DNA of 32,809 nt from an uncultured Cardiobacterium sp. (GCF_938028825.1 NZ_CALIZP010000074.1:1-32809), one strand, 5' to 3'; numbered from the stretch's first letter, positions 15,697 to 24,511 are shown. The notes: generated from the letters alone by a model not told the origin. Numbers and translations are program-made.

Positions 15697-18600
15697 GGGT
15701 GGCGGGGGGCGGGTTGGCAAGCGGGTGGGTGGCCGAGTTCGCGGTCAAGCGCGAGGATGAAGCCGGTCGGGTAGCGGTGGCCGAGGCCGCCGCTTGTGCG
15801 GTCGGCGCTGTTCACGCCGCGCAGGTAGAGGTATTCGACGCCGCCGAGGTGGGTTTCGGGGTCGTAATCGGACAGGCGTGTTTGCAGCAGGCGGTGCAGC
15901 GCGACCTGGTAGATGGCCGCTTGCAGCCAGTAGTGGTGGTCGTCCATCGCCTGTTTGAGCGCGGCGGCGTTGTAGGCGGCGGGGCTGTCGCCGAGGTGGT
16001 TGGATTTGTAGTCGAGGATGTAGTAGCGGTTTTCGTGCTGGTAGAGGTGGTCGATTTCGCCGCGCAGGTAGCGGTAGTGTTTGTAGTTTTTTTTGAGGCC
16101 GAGCGGGAGGCCGCAGGCGGTGAAGAGGGCGTCGATGCGGTCGATGTTGGCAGGGTCGCGGTCGTCGAGGGCGAGGCTGAAGCCGTATTCGCTGCGGCAG
16201 GCGCCGCGTTTGCTGGCCGCGAGGCTGATGCCGCTTTGCGGGCAGCGTGCGGCGTAGATGTCCGCCAGCCATTGTTCGCAGGCGCTGAGGCCGGCGTCAT
16301 CTAGCGGGATTTGCCATTCGGCGGCGTGGCGGCTGAGGGTTTGCCGCCAGGCGGCGCGGCGGTCGCCGTGGGTGTGTTCGAGGATGGCGTGCAGGTAGCT
16401 GCCCGCCGCCGGGCCGCGCGGGAAGGTGTAGCGGATGTCAGCGTCGTCAGAGGTGGGCTCCGCTGCGCTGTCGCGCGGTTCGGCGATGGCGTAGTCGGCG
16501 AGGTCGATGGCGGTGTGGTTGTCGGTGTCGCGGCTGAGGGCGGTAAAGCTGGTGCGCTGCCAGCCGTAGTAGTGTTTGCGCGGCCAGGGTTCAGCTTCTC
16601 CGTTTGGCGCGGCGGCGGGTGTGTCTGCGGCGGCGGGCAGAACGCGTTCGTGCTGGCTGAGGGTGGCGTCTGCCGGCAGTTCCCGGCTGTGCGGGCTTTC
16701 TGTCTGGCTTTGGTAGAGGGCTTCGCTGGGTTTGGCGGGGTTTTTGCTGCGTTTGGCGATGATGAGCAGGTCTTCGGCGCGGGTGATGCCGACGTAGTGC
16801 AGGCGGCGGTTTTCTTCGTCTTCGTAGCGGTCGTTTTCTTGTTGGGCGGCGTCTTCGGGTTTGCAGGGGCTGAGGCTGAGGCGGCCGTCTGCGCGCACGG
16901 GGTAGAGACGGACGCCGCTGTCGCGGTTGCCGCCTTTGTTGCTGCCGCCGGGGGCGAGGATGACGATGGGCGCTTGCAGGCCTTTGGCTTTGTGGATGGT
17001 GAGGAGGCGGACGGCGTCGCTGCCGGGCAGGGGCGGCACGATGGCCCAGTCCGCCTGGGGCGGGTCGGCGAGTTGGCGCTGCCACCAGCGGCTGTAATGG
17101 GCGGGGTTTTGTTCGGGCGGGCGTTCGGCCAGCAGTTGCTGGATGTGGCGCAGGTCAAGGAGGTGGCGGTGGTTGTCGGGGTAGGGCGCGGCGGCGAGGG
17201 TTTGCCAGATGCTGTGTTTGGGGTGGTCGAGCAGCGGGCCGAGGGCGGCGAGGAGGCCGTTTGTCTGCCATTGGGCGCGGGCGCGGTTCAGGGCGGCGCG
17301 CAGGTCGGCGAGGGTGTATTCGTCTGCCGCTGCTTCGTTTTCGCCTTGTTCGATGGCGGCGAGGTGGTCGAGGTCGGCCTGGGTTTTGTTGTAGTAGGGG
17401 CCGGAGAGGAGGCGGTTGTGGTGGGCGCTGTTTTCGGGGTCGCGGATGGCGGCGAGCAGGTCGGCGAAGGCGCGGGCGACGCTGCCGGTAAAGAGGTTTT
17501 GTTCGTGCTGGAGTTCGCTGTCGATGCCGTGCCGGTGCAGTTTTTGTTGCAGGGTGACGAGGCCGTTGTTGCTGCGCATGAGGATTTGGATGTCGCGCGG
17601 GCGGATGCGGCTCAGGCTGCCGTCGTCGTTGCGTCGCGCGTAGGGTGAGGTTGCGGCGAGCAGTTGTGCGGTGAGGGCGGCGATTTTGTCGGTTTCTTCG
17701 TCCCGGTTCTGGCCGCTGTCCATCCAGATGAGGGGGGCGGCGATGGGGTTGCCGTGGTGGTCAACGATGCGGTTTTTCAGGTTGGCGGCGCTGGCGGGGT
17801 GGTAGTGGATGTTGTCGCCGAGGCGGTCGTTGTCGTTATGGGTGTAGTGTTCGTTGTGCGCGGCGATGAGGTTGGCGGCGCTGCGGTGGTTGGTGAGGAG
17901 CTGGTGGCGGTCGGCGGGGGCGATGTGCTGTTTGAGGCGGTTGTAGTTGGCGACGTCGCCGCCGCGAAAGCCGTAGATGGCTTGTTTGGGGTCGCCGACG
18001 AGGAGGAGGAAGCTGCGCGGCGGCGCGGTGTCCTCGCGCAGGTAGGTGTTTTCGAGCAGGCGCGCCTGGTCGTGGTTGAGGTCCTGGGATTCGTCCACCA
18101 GCATGACGGGGTAGCGGTGGGTGAGGTAGCGGGCGAGTGCGGCACCGTGCGGGCCTTCCAGGGCGCGGTTCAGGCGGGTGATTTTGTCGTTGAAGGTGGT
18201 TTCGCCGCGCTGTTCGCGGGCGGCGGGCAGTTCGGCGCGGACGCGGTCGAGCAGGGCGGCGGTGGCGGCGGCGTCGAGGGTGTCGTGGTCGTGGCGGTGG
18301 GCGAGGGCGGCGCGCAGGGCGGTGGTGAGCGGGTGGTCGTGGTAGCGGGCGGCGAGGGCGTCGTGGCCTTTGTTGAATTTGGGATCGAGGATGCCGGCGG
18401 CGAGGGCGGTGCAGGCGTCATCCGGCGGGCGGTTGTCGCGCAGGGCGGCGATGAGTGCGGGCAGGGCGGCGCGGTGTTTTTTCCAGGCGGCGTCTTTGCG
18501 GGTGGCGGCAAGGAGTGCGTCGCTGTCGGTGAGCGCCTGCCAGTCGGCAATCACGGCGGGGTCGAGGCCGTGCAGGGCGGCACGGGCGGCGGCTCCGCTG

Positions 18601-19325
18601 CCATCGGGCGGGGCAACGGGCGCGATGGCGGCTTCGTTGTAACGGGTCGCGGCAGCGACGGCGCCGAGGTAGGCGTCGCTGTCGTGCAGGCCGCCGCCCG
18701 CGATGAGGCAGGCGTATTCGGCGGGGTGGGCGGCGGCGAGTTCGTGGCGGATGCGGCGCAGGTGGTCGTGGATGGTGTCGAGGTCGGCGCTGCTGTGTTC
18801 GTTGATGTGCAGGTGTTCGTCGCTGCCGGTTTCCAGTGCGTTTTCGATGAGCCAGCGCTGGCAGATGCTGTCGAGGGTGCCGATGGTGAGTTCGTCCAGG
18901 GCGATGCGGGTGTCTTCGATGCGGCGGTAGAGGTGGATGAGGCCGTCCAGGCCGCGTTCGCGCACGGGGGCGAGGATGAGGTGGCGGTTGATGGGGTCGG
19001 TTTCGCCCGCGCGGTCAAGCTGTGCCCCGAGGCGGGCTGCGAGGGCGTCGTCGTCATCCAGCAGGGTTTGATCCGTCAGGTAGGCGTCGACGATGTTTTT
19101 GAGGCGCTCGCGCAGGGTGTCCAGGCGGTCGCGCACGCGGTGCTGCATTTCGGCGGCGGCTTTGCGGGTGAAGGTGGTGGCGATGATGTCGCGCGGGGCG
19201 GTGGCGGTTTCGAGCAGCAGGCGCAAGATGATGCCGGTGAGCGTCCAGGTTTTGCCGGTGCCGGCGGAGGCTTCGATGAGGGCGCGGCCACGCAGGGGCA
19301 GGGTGAGGGCAGGAGGGGTGTTCAT
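15693..19325 (-). CDS. recB: Exodeoxyribonuclease V subunit beta (RecB)
   Basis: This 1210-aa subunit is the 3'-5' helicase plus nuclease of RecBCD. It opens MNTPPALTLPLRGRALIEA, with Walker A EASAGTGKTWTL (residues 18-29). Further superfamily 1 motifs are ATTFTRKAAAEMQHRVRD, MLVDESQDLNHDQARLLE, LLLVGDPKQAIYGFRGGD, VRLLTIHKAKGLQAPIVIL and RRLHYVGITRAEDLLI. Near the C-terminus (about residues 1089-1112) GEIDHLY and YYILDYKSNHLG contain the Asp and Asp-x-Lys of the RecB nuclease site. The length matches E. coli RecB (1180). It overlaps recD by ATGA, implying coupled translation. recC, often upstream, is absent; a divergent tmcA occupies that place, so recC must be elsewhere. No strong Shine-Dalgarno is seen at the start. 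Confidence 0.96.
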   Translation of the reverse strand: MNTPPALTLPLRGRALIEASAGTGKTWTLTGIILRLLLETATAPRDIIATTFTRKAAAEMQHRVRDRLDTLRERLKNIVDAYLTDQTLLDDDDALAARLGAQLDRAGETDPINRHLILAPVRERGLDGLIHLYRRIEDTRIALDELTIGTLDSICQRWLIENALETGSDEHLHINEHSSADLDTIHDHLRRIRHELAAAHPAEYACLIAGGGLHDSDAYLGAVAAATRYNEAAIAPVAPPDGSGAAARAALHGLDPAVIADWQALTDSDALLAATRKDAAWKKHRAALPALIAALRDNRPPDDACTALAAGILDPKFNKGHDALAARYHDHPLTTALRAALAHRHDHDTLDAAATAALLDRVRAELPAAREQRGETTFNDKITRLNRALEGPHGAALARYLTHRYPVMLVDESQDLNHDQARLLENTYLREDTAPPRSFLLLVGDPKQAIYGFRGGDVANYNRLKQHIAPADRHQLLTNHRSAANLIAAHNEHYTHNDNDRLGDNIHYHPASAANLKNRIVDHHGNPIAAPLIWMDSGQNRDEETDKIAALTAQLLAATSPYARRNDDGSLSRIRPRDIQILMRSNNGLVTLQQKLHRHGIDSELQHEQNLFTGSVARAFADLLAAIRDPENSAHHNRLLSGPYYNKTQADLDHLAAIEQGENEAAADEYTLADLRAALNRARAQWQTNGLLAALGPLLDHPKHSIWQTLAAAPYPDNHRHLLDLRHIQQLLAERPPEQNPAHYSRWWQRQLADPPQADWAIVPPLPGSDAVRLLTIHKAKGLQAPIVILAPGGSNKGGNRDSGVRLYPVRADGRLSLSPCKPEDAAQQENDRYEDEENRRLHYVGITRAEDLLIIAKRSKNPAKPSEALYQSQTESPHSRELPADATLSQHERVLPAAADTPAAAPNGEAEPWPRKHYYGWQRTSFTALSRDTDNHTAIDLADYAIAEPRDSAAEPTSDDADIRYTFPRGPAAGSYLHAILEHTHGDRRAAWRQTLSRHAAEWQIPLDDAGLSACEQWLADIYAARCPQSGISLAASKRGACRSEYGFSLALDDRDPANIDRIDALFTACGLPLGLKKNYKHYRYLRGEIDHLYQHENRYYILDYKSNHLGDSPAAYNAAALKQAMDDHHYWLQAAIYQVALHRLLQTRLSDYDPETHLGGVEYLYLRGVNSADRTSGGLGHRYPTGFILALDRELGHPPACQPAPRHP

Positions 19326-19371
19326 AGGGGCGGGATGATAGCATTACGGTACGTGGTTTTTGGGAGGTGTT

Positions 19372-20781
19372 ATGCGGCGTTTGCATCTGGTGGCGGCGGG
19401 GGATTTGCCCGCAAGCGGGGTGTTCGGGCGGGATGTGCCGCTGCGCGATTTTCGCCGTTATTTGGGACAGTCGCGCGCGGGGCTGGCGTATGACGCCACG
19501 GGTGGGCTTTTCCCCAATGCCTTTGCCGCGCTGGCGGGGACGGTCGCGGACGGGCACGATGCGCTGCTGTTTTTGCCGCCCGCTTACCCGGACGGCGACC
19601 CGGATCACCGCCGCCTGCTCGATTTTGGCGTCCCGTCCGATGGTTGCGCGGATTTTTTTAATGCCCGCCTGCGCCGTTTTGCCGCCGACGGGGCAGGCGC
19701 GGCGGATGTCGCGCCGCAGGCGGAGGCGGTGGCCTTCACCGAGGCACCGCAGGTGTTCGTCGGGCGGCGCGGGCGCGGCAAGTCGTCGCGGCTGGCGGCG
19801 AAGGCGCGCTGGCTGGGGGCGGACCAGCGGCTGCTGGTGGTGGCACCGTTTCGCAGCAATCTCACCCGCTTGCAGCCGTTGCTGGCGGGGATGGCGAACG
19901 TGTTTTTCCTCGCGCCCGATGATGCGCTCTTCCGCGCGCCGCAGGCGGATTTTCTGCTGGTCGATGAAGCCTCCGCCGTGCCGCCCGCGCAGCTTCTGGC
20001 GCTGACGGCGCGTTTCCCGCGTTATACGCTTGCCGCCAGCGAGGACGGCTATGAGGGGCACGGGCGGGTGTTTTCCTTGCAGGTGTTGCCGCAGCTGGTC
20101 GCGCGCGATGGCGCGGCGGTGGTTGTCGAGCGGCAGGCGTGGCGTTTCGCACATGGCGACGCGCTGGAAACGGCGCTGGATGCGGCGTTTTTGTTGCAAC
20201 CGCTGTTGGGCGGAGCGCCCGCAGCGTGGGCGGTGCGGCAGGTCGGGCGGGCGGCACTCGCTAGTGATGAGGCGTTGTTGCAGGCGGTGTTCGCCCTGCT
20301 TTTCGCCGCGCATTACCGCACCACGCCGGAGGATTTGAAGCGGCTGCTGGATGTGCCGCAGCAGATGCTGTTCGTCGCCGCCGACGGCGCGCGGGTGGCG
20401 GGGGTGCTGTCCATCCTGCTGGAATCGCCGCTGCCGCCCGCGCTCGCGGCAGCGGTGCTGCGCGGCGAACGGCGGCCGCAGGGACGGCTGCTGTTGCAGC
20501 AGTTGCTCGTGCATTTGCAGGACGCGCGCCTGAACCGCCCCTGGGCGCGCATCAGCCGCATCGCCGTGCACCCCGCCCTGCGGCGGCAAGGCGTCGCCAC
20601 GGCCTTGCTGCACGCGGCGCAAGCGGCCTGCCCCGCGCCGCTGGGGGTGAGTTACGGCCACAGCGCGGAACTGGCGGCGTTCTGGCAGGCGCTGGGTTTC
20701 CGCGAAGTGTGGCGGGCGGCGGCGGGACGCGGCCTGCGCCCGACGAGCCTGCGTCTGTGCGCTACAATGAGGCTTTCGTAA
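19372..20781 (+). CDS. tmcA: tRNA(Met) cytidine acetyltransferase (TmcA), short form
   Basis: TmcA makes N4-acetylcytidine at the wobble base of elongator tRNA-Met using acetyl-CoA and ATP. The 469-aa product has the DUF1726-like start (YLGQSRAGLAYDATGG), Walker A VFVGRRGRGKSSRLA (about residues 128-142), the DEAS box FLLVDEASAVPPAQLL (about 195-210), FSLQVLP, and a GNAT domain with RISRIAVHPALRRQGVATAL (about 390-410) and GHSAELAAFWQALGF. E. coli TmcA is 671 aa, so this is a compact version that seems to lack the C-terminal tRNA-binding tail and part of the N-terminus. GGGAGG stands 4 nt before the ATG at 19372. It is divergent from recB with 46 bp between the starts. Confidence 0.92.
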   Translation: MRRLHLVAAGDLPASGVFGRDVPLRDFRRYLGQSRAGLAYDATGGLFPNAFAALAGTVADGHDALLFLPPAYPDGDPDHRRLLDFGVPSDGCADFFNARLRRFAADGAGAADVAPQAEAVAFTEAPQVFVGRRGRGKSSRLAAKARWLGADQRLLVVAPFRSNLTRLQPLLAGMANVFFLAPDDALFRAPQADFLLVDEASAVPPAQLLALTARFPRYTLAASEDGYEGHGRVFSLQVLPQLVARDGAAVVVERQAWRFAHGDALETALDAAFLLQPLLGGAPAAWAVRQVGRAALASDEALLQAVFALLFAAHYRTTPEDLKRLLDVPQQMLFVAADGARVAGVLSILLESPLPPALAAAVLRGERRPQGRLLLQQLLVHLQDARLNRPWARISRIAVHPALRRQGVATALLHAAQAACPAPLGVSYGHSAELAAFWQALGFREVWRAAAGRGLRPTSLRLCATMRLS

Positions 20782-20793
20782 TCAGGAGGTTTT

Positions 20794-21669
20794 ATGCGTT
20801 TCCTCAACGGCTTATGCGCGCTCACGTCCGCCCTGCTGCTCGCCGCCTGCGGCGGCAGCGATGTCGCCGTCTCCATCAACGGCCCCGGCTTCACCGTCAA
20901 CACCTACCACAACGGCTGGCAGCGCAACAACAATAATAACGGCGGCAATATCGGCAGCGGTGCCTTCGTGCCGCCCGGCAATATCGGCGGCGACGGCAGA
21001 GCCGCACCGCAAACGGCAAGCTGGCGCCGCCTGAACGGTTTCGCCGCCACCACCGCGCGCACCGACGGCGACGGCGTGATGCGCTACTTCCCGGAAAGCA
21101 ACGTCTGCCGCAGCTGCATCCCCGCCGCCGACCGCGACAACGCCTATTACTTCAACGGCGGCAGCGGTGCCTTCCGCGCGCAGACACGCGGCGGTGCGGC
21201 ACTGCTCTACCGCAATCTCTCCTACGCCACCTTCGGCAGCTACCATGCGGACGGCGACCGCTACCGCCATTTCCATGTGCTGCAACCGACGCCCGCCGTC
21301 GCCCTGCCACGCAGCGGCACGGCGGCTTACAGCGGCAACGTCATCTACCGCGATGCCGAAGACGGGCAAATCCGCCTCGCCGTCGATTTCGGCAGCCGCG
21401 CGGTCAGCGGCAACGTGCGCGGCCTCTCGGCGGTCGGCGGGCAGCCGCTCGACGTGCAGGGCACCATTGCCGGAAGCAGCATCAACGGCAATGTCCACTA
21501 CAACGACCGCAGCCTGGAAAAATCCGTGCCGTACAGCGGCGGTATCCTCGATGCTACCTTTGCCGGGCCGAATGCGCAGCACGTCGTCGGGCAGTTCAGC
21601 CTGCCCGCCGCCGTTAACCGCCCGCTTTATCCCGACACCACCGCCGTCTTCGGCGCCAACCGCGAGTAA
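20794..21669 (+). CDS. TbpB-barrel-type surface lipoprotein
   Basis: The signal peptide ends LLLAACGGS, a lipobox with Cys19. The mature part has a short Asn/Gly-rich linker (NNNNNGGN) and then a domain like the C-terminal 8-strand barrel of transferrin-binding protein B and Slam-dependent lipoproteins: GTAAYSGNVIY, GQIRLAVDFGSRAVSGNV, INGNVHYN, GGILDATFAGPNAQHVVGQF and the ending AVFGANRE. In the family this barrel is exported to the cell surface, often by a Slam protein, to bind host proteins or haem; no Slam or TonB-dependent receptor gene lies nearby. AGGAGG precedes the ATG by 5 nt, and a TACAAT box (20763-20768) may be part of its promoter. The next gene starts 3 bp after the stop. A related but broken lipoprotein lies 570 bp downstream. 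Confidence 0.82.
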   Translation: MRFLNGLCALTSALLLAACGGSDVAVSINGPGFTVNTYHNGWQRNNNNNGGNIGSGAFVPPGNIGGDGRAAPQTASWRRLNGFAATTARTDGDGVMRYFPESNVCRSCIPAADRDNAYYFNGGSGAFRAQTRGGAALLYRNLSYATFGSYHADGDRYRHFHVLQPTPAVALPRSGTAAYSGNVIYRDAEDGQIRLAVDFGSRAVSGNVRGLSAVGGQPLDVQGTIAGSSINGNVHYNDRSLEKSVPYSGGILDATFAGPNAQHVVGQFSLPAAVNRPLYPDTTAVFGANRE

Positions 21670-21672
21670 ACC

Positions 21673-22170
21673 ATGAACTATCAGGACACCCTCGACCACC
21701 TGCTCGGTCAACTGCAAGACTGCGGCAACGCCGCCCTTGAACGCTTCGCGCGCAAAGTCATCACCGCGCTGGAAACGCAGATTCTCGACGAAGAAATCGC
21801 CCAGGAACTCACCATCGAGCAGCCGCACTACCGCCGCCTGCGCCTGCTCGTGCGCGGGCAGGACTGGAACGAACGCCGCATCGGTGCCGAACTCGACAGC
21901 CTCGACCAGGTCGCCGCCGTCCTCGGCGACGACTACCCCGCCGACAACGTCGCGCCGAAAAACCTCGCCTTCGCGACCGCGCTCGACTACTGGCGCAACC
22001 TGCAAAGCGAACCCACGGCGGCGACCGCCGCCGCCATCGCCGCGCTCTACCTCGACAACGCCGACCACGACGCCACCCCCAGCGCGCCGGTGGATGACGC
22101 ATGGTCGGCGCATCCGCAGATTGCGCCCGCCGTCGCGCAGATCGAGGCGTGGATTGCGGCGGTGAAATAA
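21673..22170 (+). CDS. Unknown soluble protein between two TbpB-like lipoproteins
   Basis: The 165-aa acidic protein (MNYQDTLDHLLGQLQDC start) has no signal peptide, TM segment or recognised motif. It looks mainly alpha-helical with Ala-rich stretches in the second half. It begins 3 bp after the lipoprotein stop, without its own clear Shine-Dalgarno, so it is probably translated by coupling. Position suggests a link to the lipoprotein, but function is unknown. Confidence 0.7.
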   Translation: MNYQDTLDHLLGQLQDCGNAALERFARKVITALETQILDEEIAQELTIEQPHYRRLRLLVRGQDWNERRIGAELDSLDQVAAVLGDDYPADNVAPKNLAFATALDYWRNLQSEPTAATAAAIAALYLDNADHDATPSAPVDDAWSAHPQIAPAVAQIEAWIAAVK

Positions 22171-22241
22171 GCCCGCATCGCGCCCAAACGCCGCTTCTGT
22201 ACAATGCGCGCCCTTTTCATCCCAATCCCATAAGGAAACCC

Positions 22242-23079
22242 GTGAAAAATCAGGCCATCCTCGCCACCCTCACCATCGCCCTGCTCAGTGCCTGCGGCGG
22301 CAGCAGCGATAACAACACCGCCGCCGCTGCCATCCGGCCTGCCGATACCCGGCAGCCCGGGTGATAGCACCCTCATCACCCGGCCCGGCAACAACACCCC
22401 GGTGGACGGCGGGCAAACGGACAACAGCGCGCTGACCATCACCCCGCGCAGCGGCGAACTCAGCGGCTTTACCTACACCCTGATGACCGGCATCCTCAGC
22501 ACCCCCATCTCCCGCAGCATCCGCGACCAGGGCAACCTCAGCGTCGGGCAAATCAAACTGCCGACCTTCGCCGCAAACGCACACCAAGGCGGCCTGCTCA
22601 TCTTCAACGACATCAACGGCAAAGAAGACCTCTCCTACAAGTCCTTCCAGATCAGCGACAACAGCTACCGTTACATCCAGTTCGGCAATCTGGATTTTGG
22701 TGAACAACGCATGGCCTTCATGCGCGGCGAGCAGACCACGCAGATGCCGGATAGCGGCAGCGCCACATACAGCGGCGACAGCATCCTCAACTTCCACGAC
22801 AAGGGCGAACAGTACCTGCGCACCGAGACCGGCACGATGAACGCCCGCGCCGATTTCGCGCAAAAAACCCGCGACTCCGGCGTGAGCACCCCGTCGCACA
22901 GCGGCGGCATCACCGGCGCCCACATCAATGACAACGGCTTCCTCGGCGCCGACGAGAAAAAAACCGTCATTGGCGGTAATTTTGCCGGGCCGTTGGCTGA
23001 AGAAATCTTCGGCTCTTACAGCCACATCGACCAGGACGGCAGCACCGTATGGGGCGGCTTTGGCGGCAAACGCCAATAA
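22242..23079 (+). pseudogene. Second TbpB-barrel-type lipoprotein, frameshifted
   Basis: A GTG start at 22242 follows AAGGAAACCC and gives the lipoprotein signal KNQAILATLTIALLSACGGS. This frame stops at 22364. The mature part is in another frame running to the stop at 23079: a Pro/Gly linker (PPPLPSGLPIPGSPG), then LSGFTYTLMTG, GLLIFNDINGKEDLSYKSF, GSATYSGDSIL, MNARADFAQKT, VIGGNFAGPLAEEIFGSY and the end VWGGFGGKRQ, a TbpB-like barrel. The switch of +1 is best placed in the ACCGCCGCCG run near 22318-22330, where skipping one base joins NNT to PPL. It is a paralogue in type of the lipoprotein at 20794. A real mutation and a sequence error are both possible. Confidence 0.82.
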
Positions 23080-23088
23080 CCCCCGCAG

Positions 23089-23112
23089 AAGCCCGCCCGC
23101 CGGCGGGCTTTC
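23089..23112 (+). terminator. Rho-independent terminator after lipoprotein
   Basis: AAGCCCGCC (23089-23097), loop CGCC, then GGCGGGCTT (23102-23110) make a 9-bp stem just after the lipoprotein frame. The following T run is short (TTTCC). Confidence 0.65.
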
Positions 23113-23115
23113 CTA

Positions 23116-23121
23116 TATAAT
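23116..23121 (+). promoter_or_regulatory. Possible -10 box of terD
   Basis: A perfect TATAAT follows the terminator and precedes the terD ATG by 53 bp. No good -35 hexamer is present at 16-18 bp upstream, so it is tentative. Confidence 0.35.
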
Positions 23122-23174
23122 CGTGCCCGCAGCAACTGCAAACCCCTTCAAATTCAACACACAGGAGAACCCTT

Positions 23175-23750
23175 ATGGCCATCAGTCTGCAAAAAGGCGG
23201 CAACGTCAGCCTGAGCAAAGAAGCCCCCGGCATGCAAAAAATGCTCATCGGCCTCGGCTGGGACGTGCGCGCCACCGACGGTGCCGATTTCGACCTCGAC
23301 GGCAGTGCCTTCCTCCTCGGCGCGAACGGCAAAGTCCGCAGTGACGCCGATTTCATCTTCTACAACCAGCCGAAATCCGCCGACGGCAGCGTCGTCCATA
23401 CCGGCGACAACCGCACCGGCGAAGGCGAAGGCGACGATGAAGCCATCATCGTCGAGCTGAACAAAGTCCCGGCAGATGTCGAAAAAATCGCCATCGCCGT
23501 TACCATCCACGACGCCGAAGCGCGCGGCCAGAACTTCGGCCAGGTATCCAGCGCCTTCATCCGCTGCGTCAACCAGGACAACAACACCGAAGTCGCCCGC
23601 TTCGACCTCTCCGAAGACGCCTCCGTCGAAACCGCGATGATCTTCGGCGAAATCTACCGCCACAACGGCGAGTGGAAATTCAAGGCCATCGGTCAGGGCT
23701 TCAAGGGCGGCCTCGGCCCGCTGGCAAAGAACTACGGCGTCAATATCTGA
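23175..23750 (+). CDS. terD: TerD-family calcium-binding stress protein
   Basis: The 191-aa cytoplasmic protein matches TerD/TerE (about 190 aa). It has MAISLQKGGNVSLSKEAPGM, LIGLGWDVRAT, DFDLDGSAFLL, DADFIFYNQP, the acidic loop HTGDNRTGEGEGDDEAIIVE that binds calcium in the family, and an ending with FGEIYRHNGEWKFKAIGQGF. TerD proteins take part in tellurite, phage and colicin resistance or general stress; in isolation the role is unclear. AGGAG lies 7 nt before the ATG. A strong terminator follows, so it is probably a single-gene unit, but the AIM24-type gene downstream belongs to a family often found in ter neighbourhoods. Confidence 0.95.
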   Translation: MAISLQKGGNVSLSKEAPGMQKMLIGLGWDVRATDGADFDLDGSAFLLGANGKVRSDADFIFYNQPKSADGSVVHTGDNRTGEGEGDDEAIIVELNKVPADVEKIAIAVTIHDAEARGQNFGQVSSAFIRCVNQDNNTEVARFDLSEDASVETAMIFGEIYRHNGEWKFKAIGQGFKGGLGPLAKNYGVNI

Positions 23751-23770
23751 GCCGCTGCTTCTATAATGAA

Positions 23771-23795
23771 AGCTGCCCCGCCGGGCAGCTTTTTT
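23771..23795 (+). terminator. Strong rho-independent terminator of terD
   Basis: AGCTGCCC (23771-23778), loop CGCC, GGGCAGCT (23783-23790) and then TTTTT (23791-23795). Confidence 0.9.
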
Positions 23796-23824
23796 GCATC
23801 CGCCCCCAACGACAAGGACCCCCC

Positions 23825-24511
23825 ATGCCCATATTCACCCCCACCGGGGAACAAGACCCCTTCCTGCACGTCCGCCTGCGCCGTGGCGAAGAAATCTATT
23901 GCGAAAGCGACGCCATGGTGATGATGGACCACACCCTCGAACTGCGCGGCAAGATGCAGGGCGGTTTCATGAGTGCGCTGGTGCGCCGCCTCGCCAACGG
24001 TGAAAGTTTCTTCCAGCAGCACATCCGCGCCGAACGCGGCGACGGCGACTGCCTGCTCGCCCCGCTCATGCCGGGCGACCTGGAAATCCTCGACATCGGC
24101 AAAACCCAGTACAACCTGAACGACGGCGCCTATCTCGCCGCAACCAGCGGTGTCTCCCTCACCGCACGGATGCAGAACATCGGCTCGGCGCTCTTTGCCG
24201 GCACCGGCGGCTTCCTCATCGGCCAGACGGCGGGCGAGGGGCAGCTGGTGGTCAACGGCTTCGGCACGCTTTTCACCCTGGATGTCGCGGCGGACAACCC
24301 GGTCATCATCGACAACGGCCATGTCGTCGCCTGGGACAGCCGCCTGCACTACGAAATCTCGGTAACCACCGGCAACAGTCGCGGCCTCATCGGCAACCTC
24401 GTTAACAGCGTGACGAGTGGCGAAGCGGTGGTGCTCAAATTCAGCGGCAACGGCAAAGTCATCCTCAGTTCGCGCAACCCGACAAGTTTCCGCGCCTGGG
24501 CCAAGGCCTGA
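23825..24511 (+). CDS. AIM24/TIGR00266-family protein
   Basis: The 228-aa protein has the pattern of the TIGR00266/AIM24 beta-helical family: MVMMDHTLELRGKMQGGFMS, RRLANGESFFQQHIRAE, LAPLMPGDLEILDI, YLAATSGVSLTARMQN, FLIGQTAGEGQLVVNGFGTL, VIIDNGHVVAWDSRLHYEI and KFSGNGKVILSSRNPTSF. Function in bacteria is not established; members are commonly linked to stress and ter-type gene clusters. The start is the ATG at 23825, with AAGGA 6 nt upstream; a longer frame to 23672 overlaps terD and lacks a ribosome site. Confidence 0.92.
   Translation: MPIFTPTGEQDPFLHVRLRRGEEIYCESDAMVMMDHTLELRGKMQGGFMSALVRRLANGESFFQQHIRAERGDGDCLLAPLMPGDLEILDIGKTQYNLNDGAYLAATSGVSLTARMQNIGSALFAGTGGFLIGQTAGEGQLVVNGFGTLFTLDVAADNPVIIDNGHVVAWDSRLHYEISVTTGNSRGLIGNLVNSVTSGEAVVLKFSGNGKVILSSRNPTSFRAWAKA

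Noticed and set aside
13303..19493. Long plus-strand ORFs opposite recB and recD
   Set aside because: They are Val/Gly/Ala/Glu-rich shadow frames of real genes whose motifs are clear on the minus strand.
19054..20661. Minus-strand ORF of 535 codons opposite tmcA
   Set aside because: It is Arg/Pro/His-rich, antisense to the well-supported tmcA, and has no motif.
20812..22113. Minus-strand ORF of 433 codons opposite the lipoprotein
   Set aside because: It is Val/Gly/Glu-rich shadow sequence; the plus strand shows a signal peptide, lipobox and barrel motifs.
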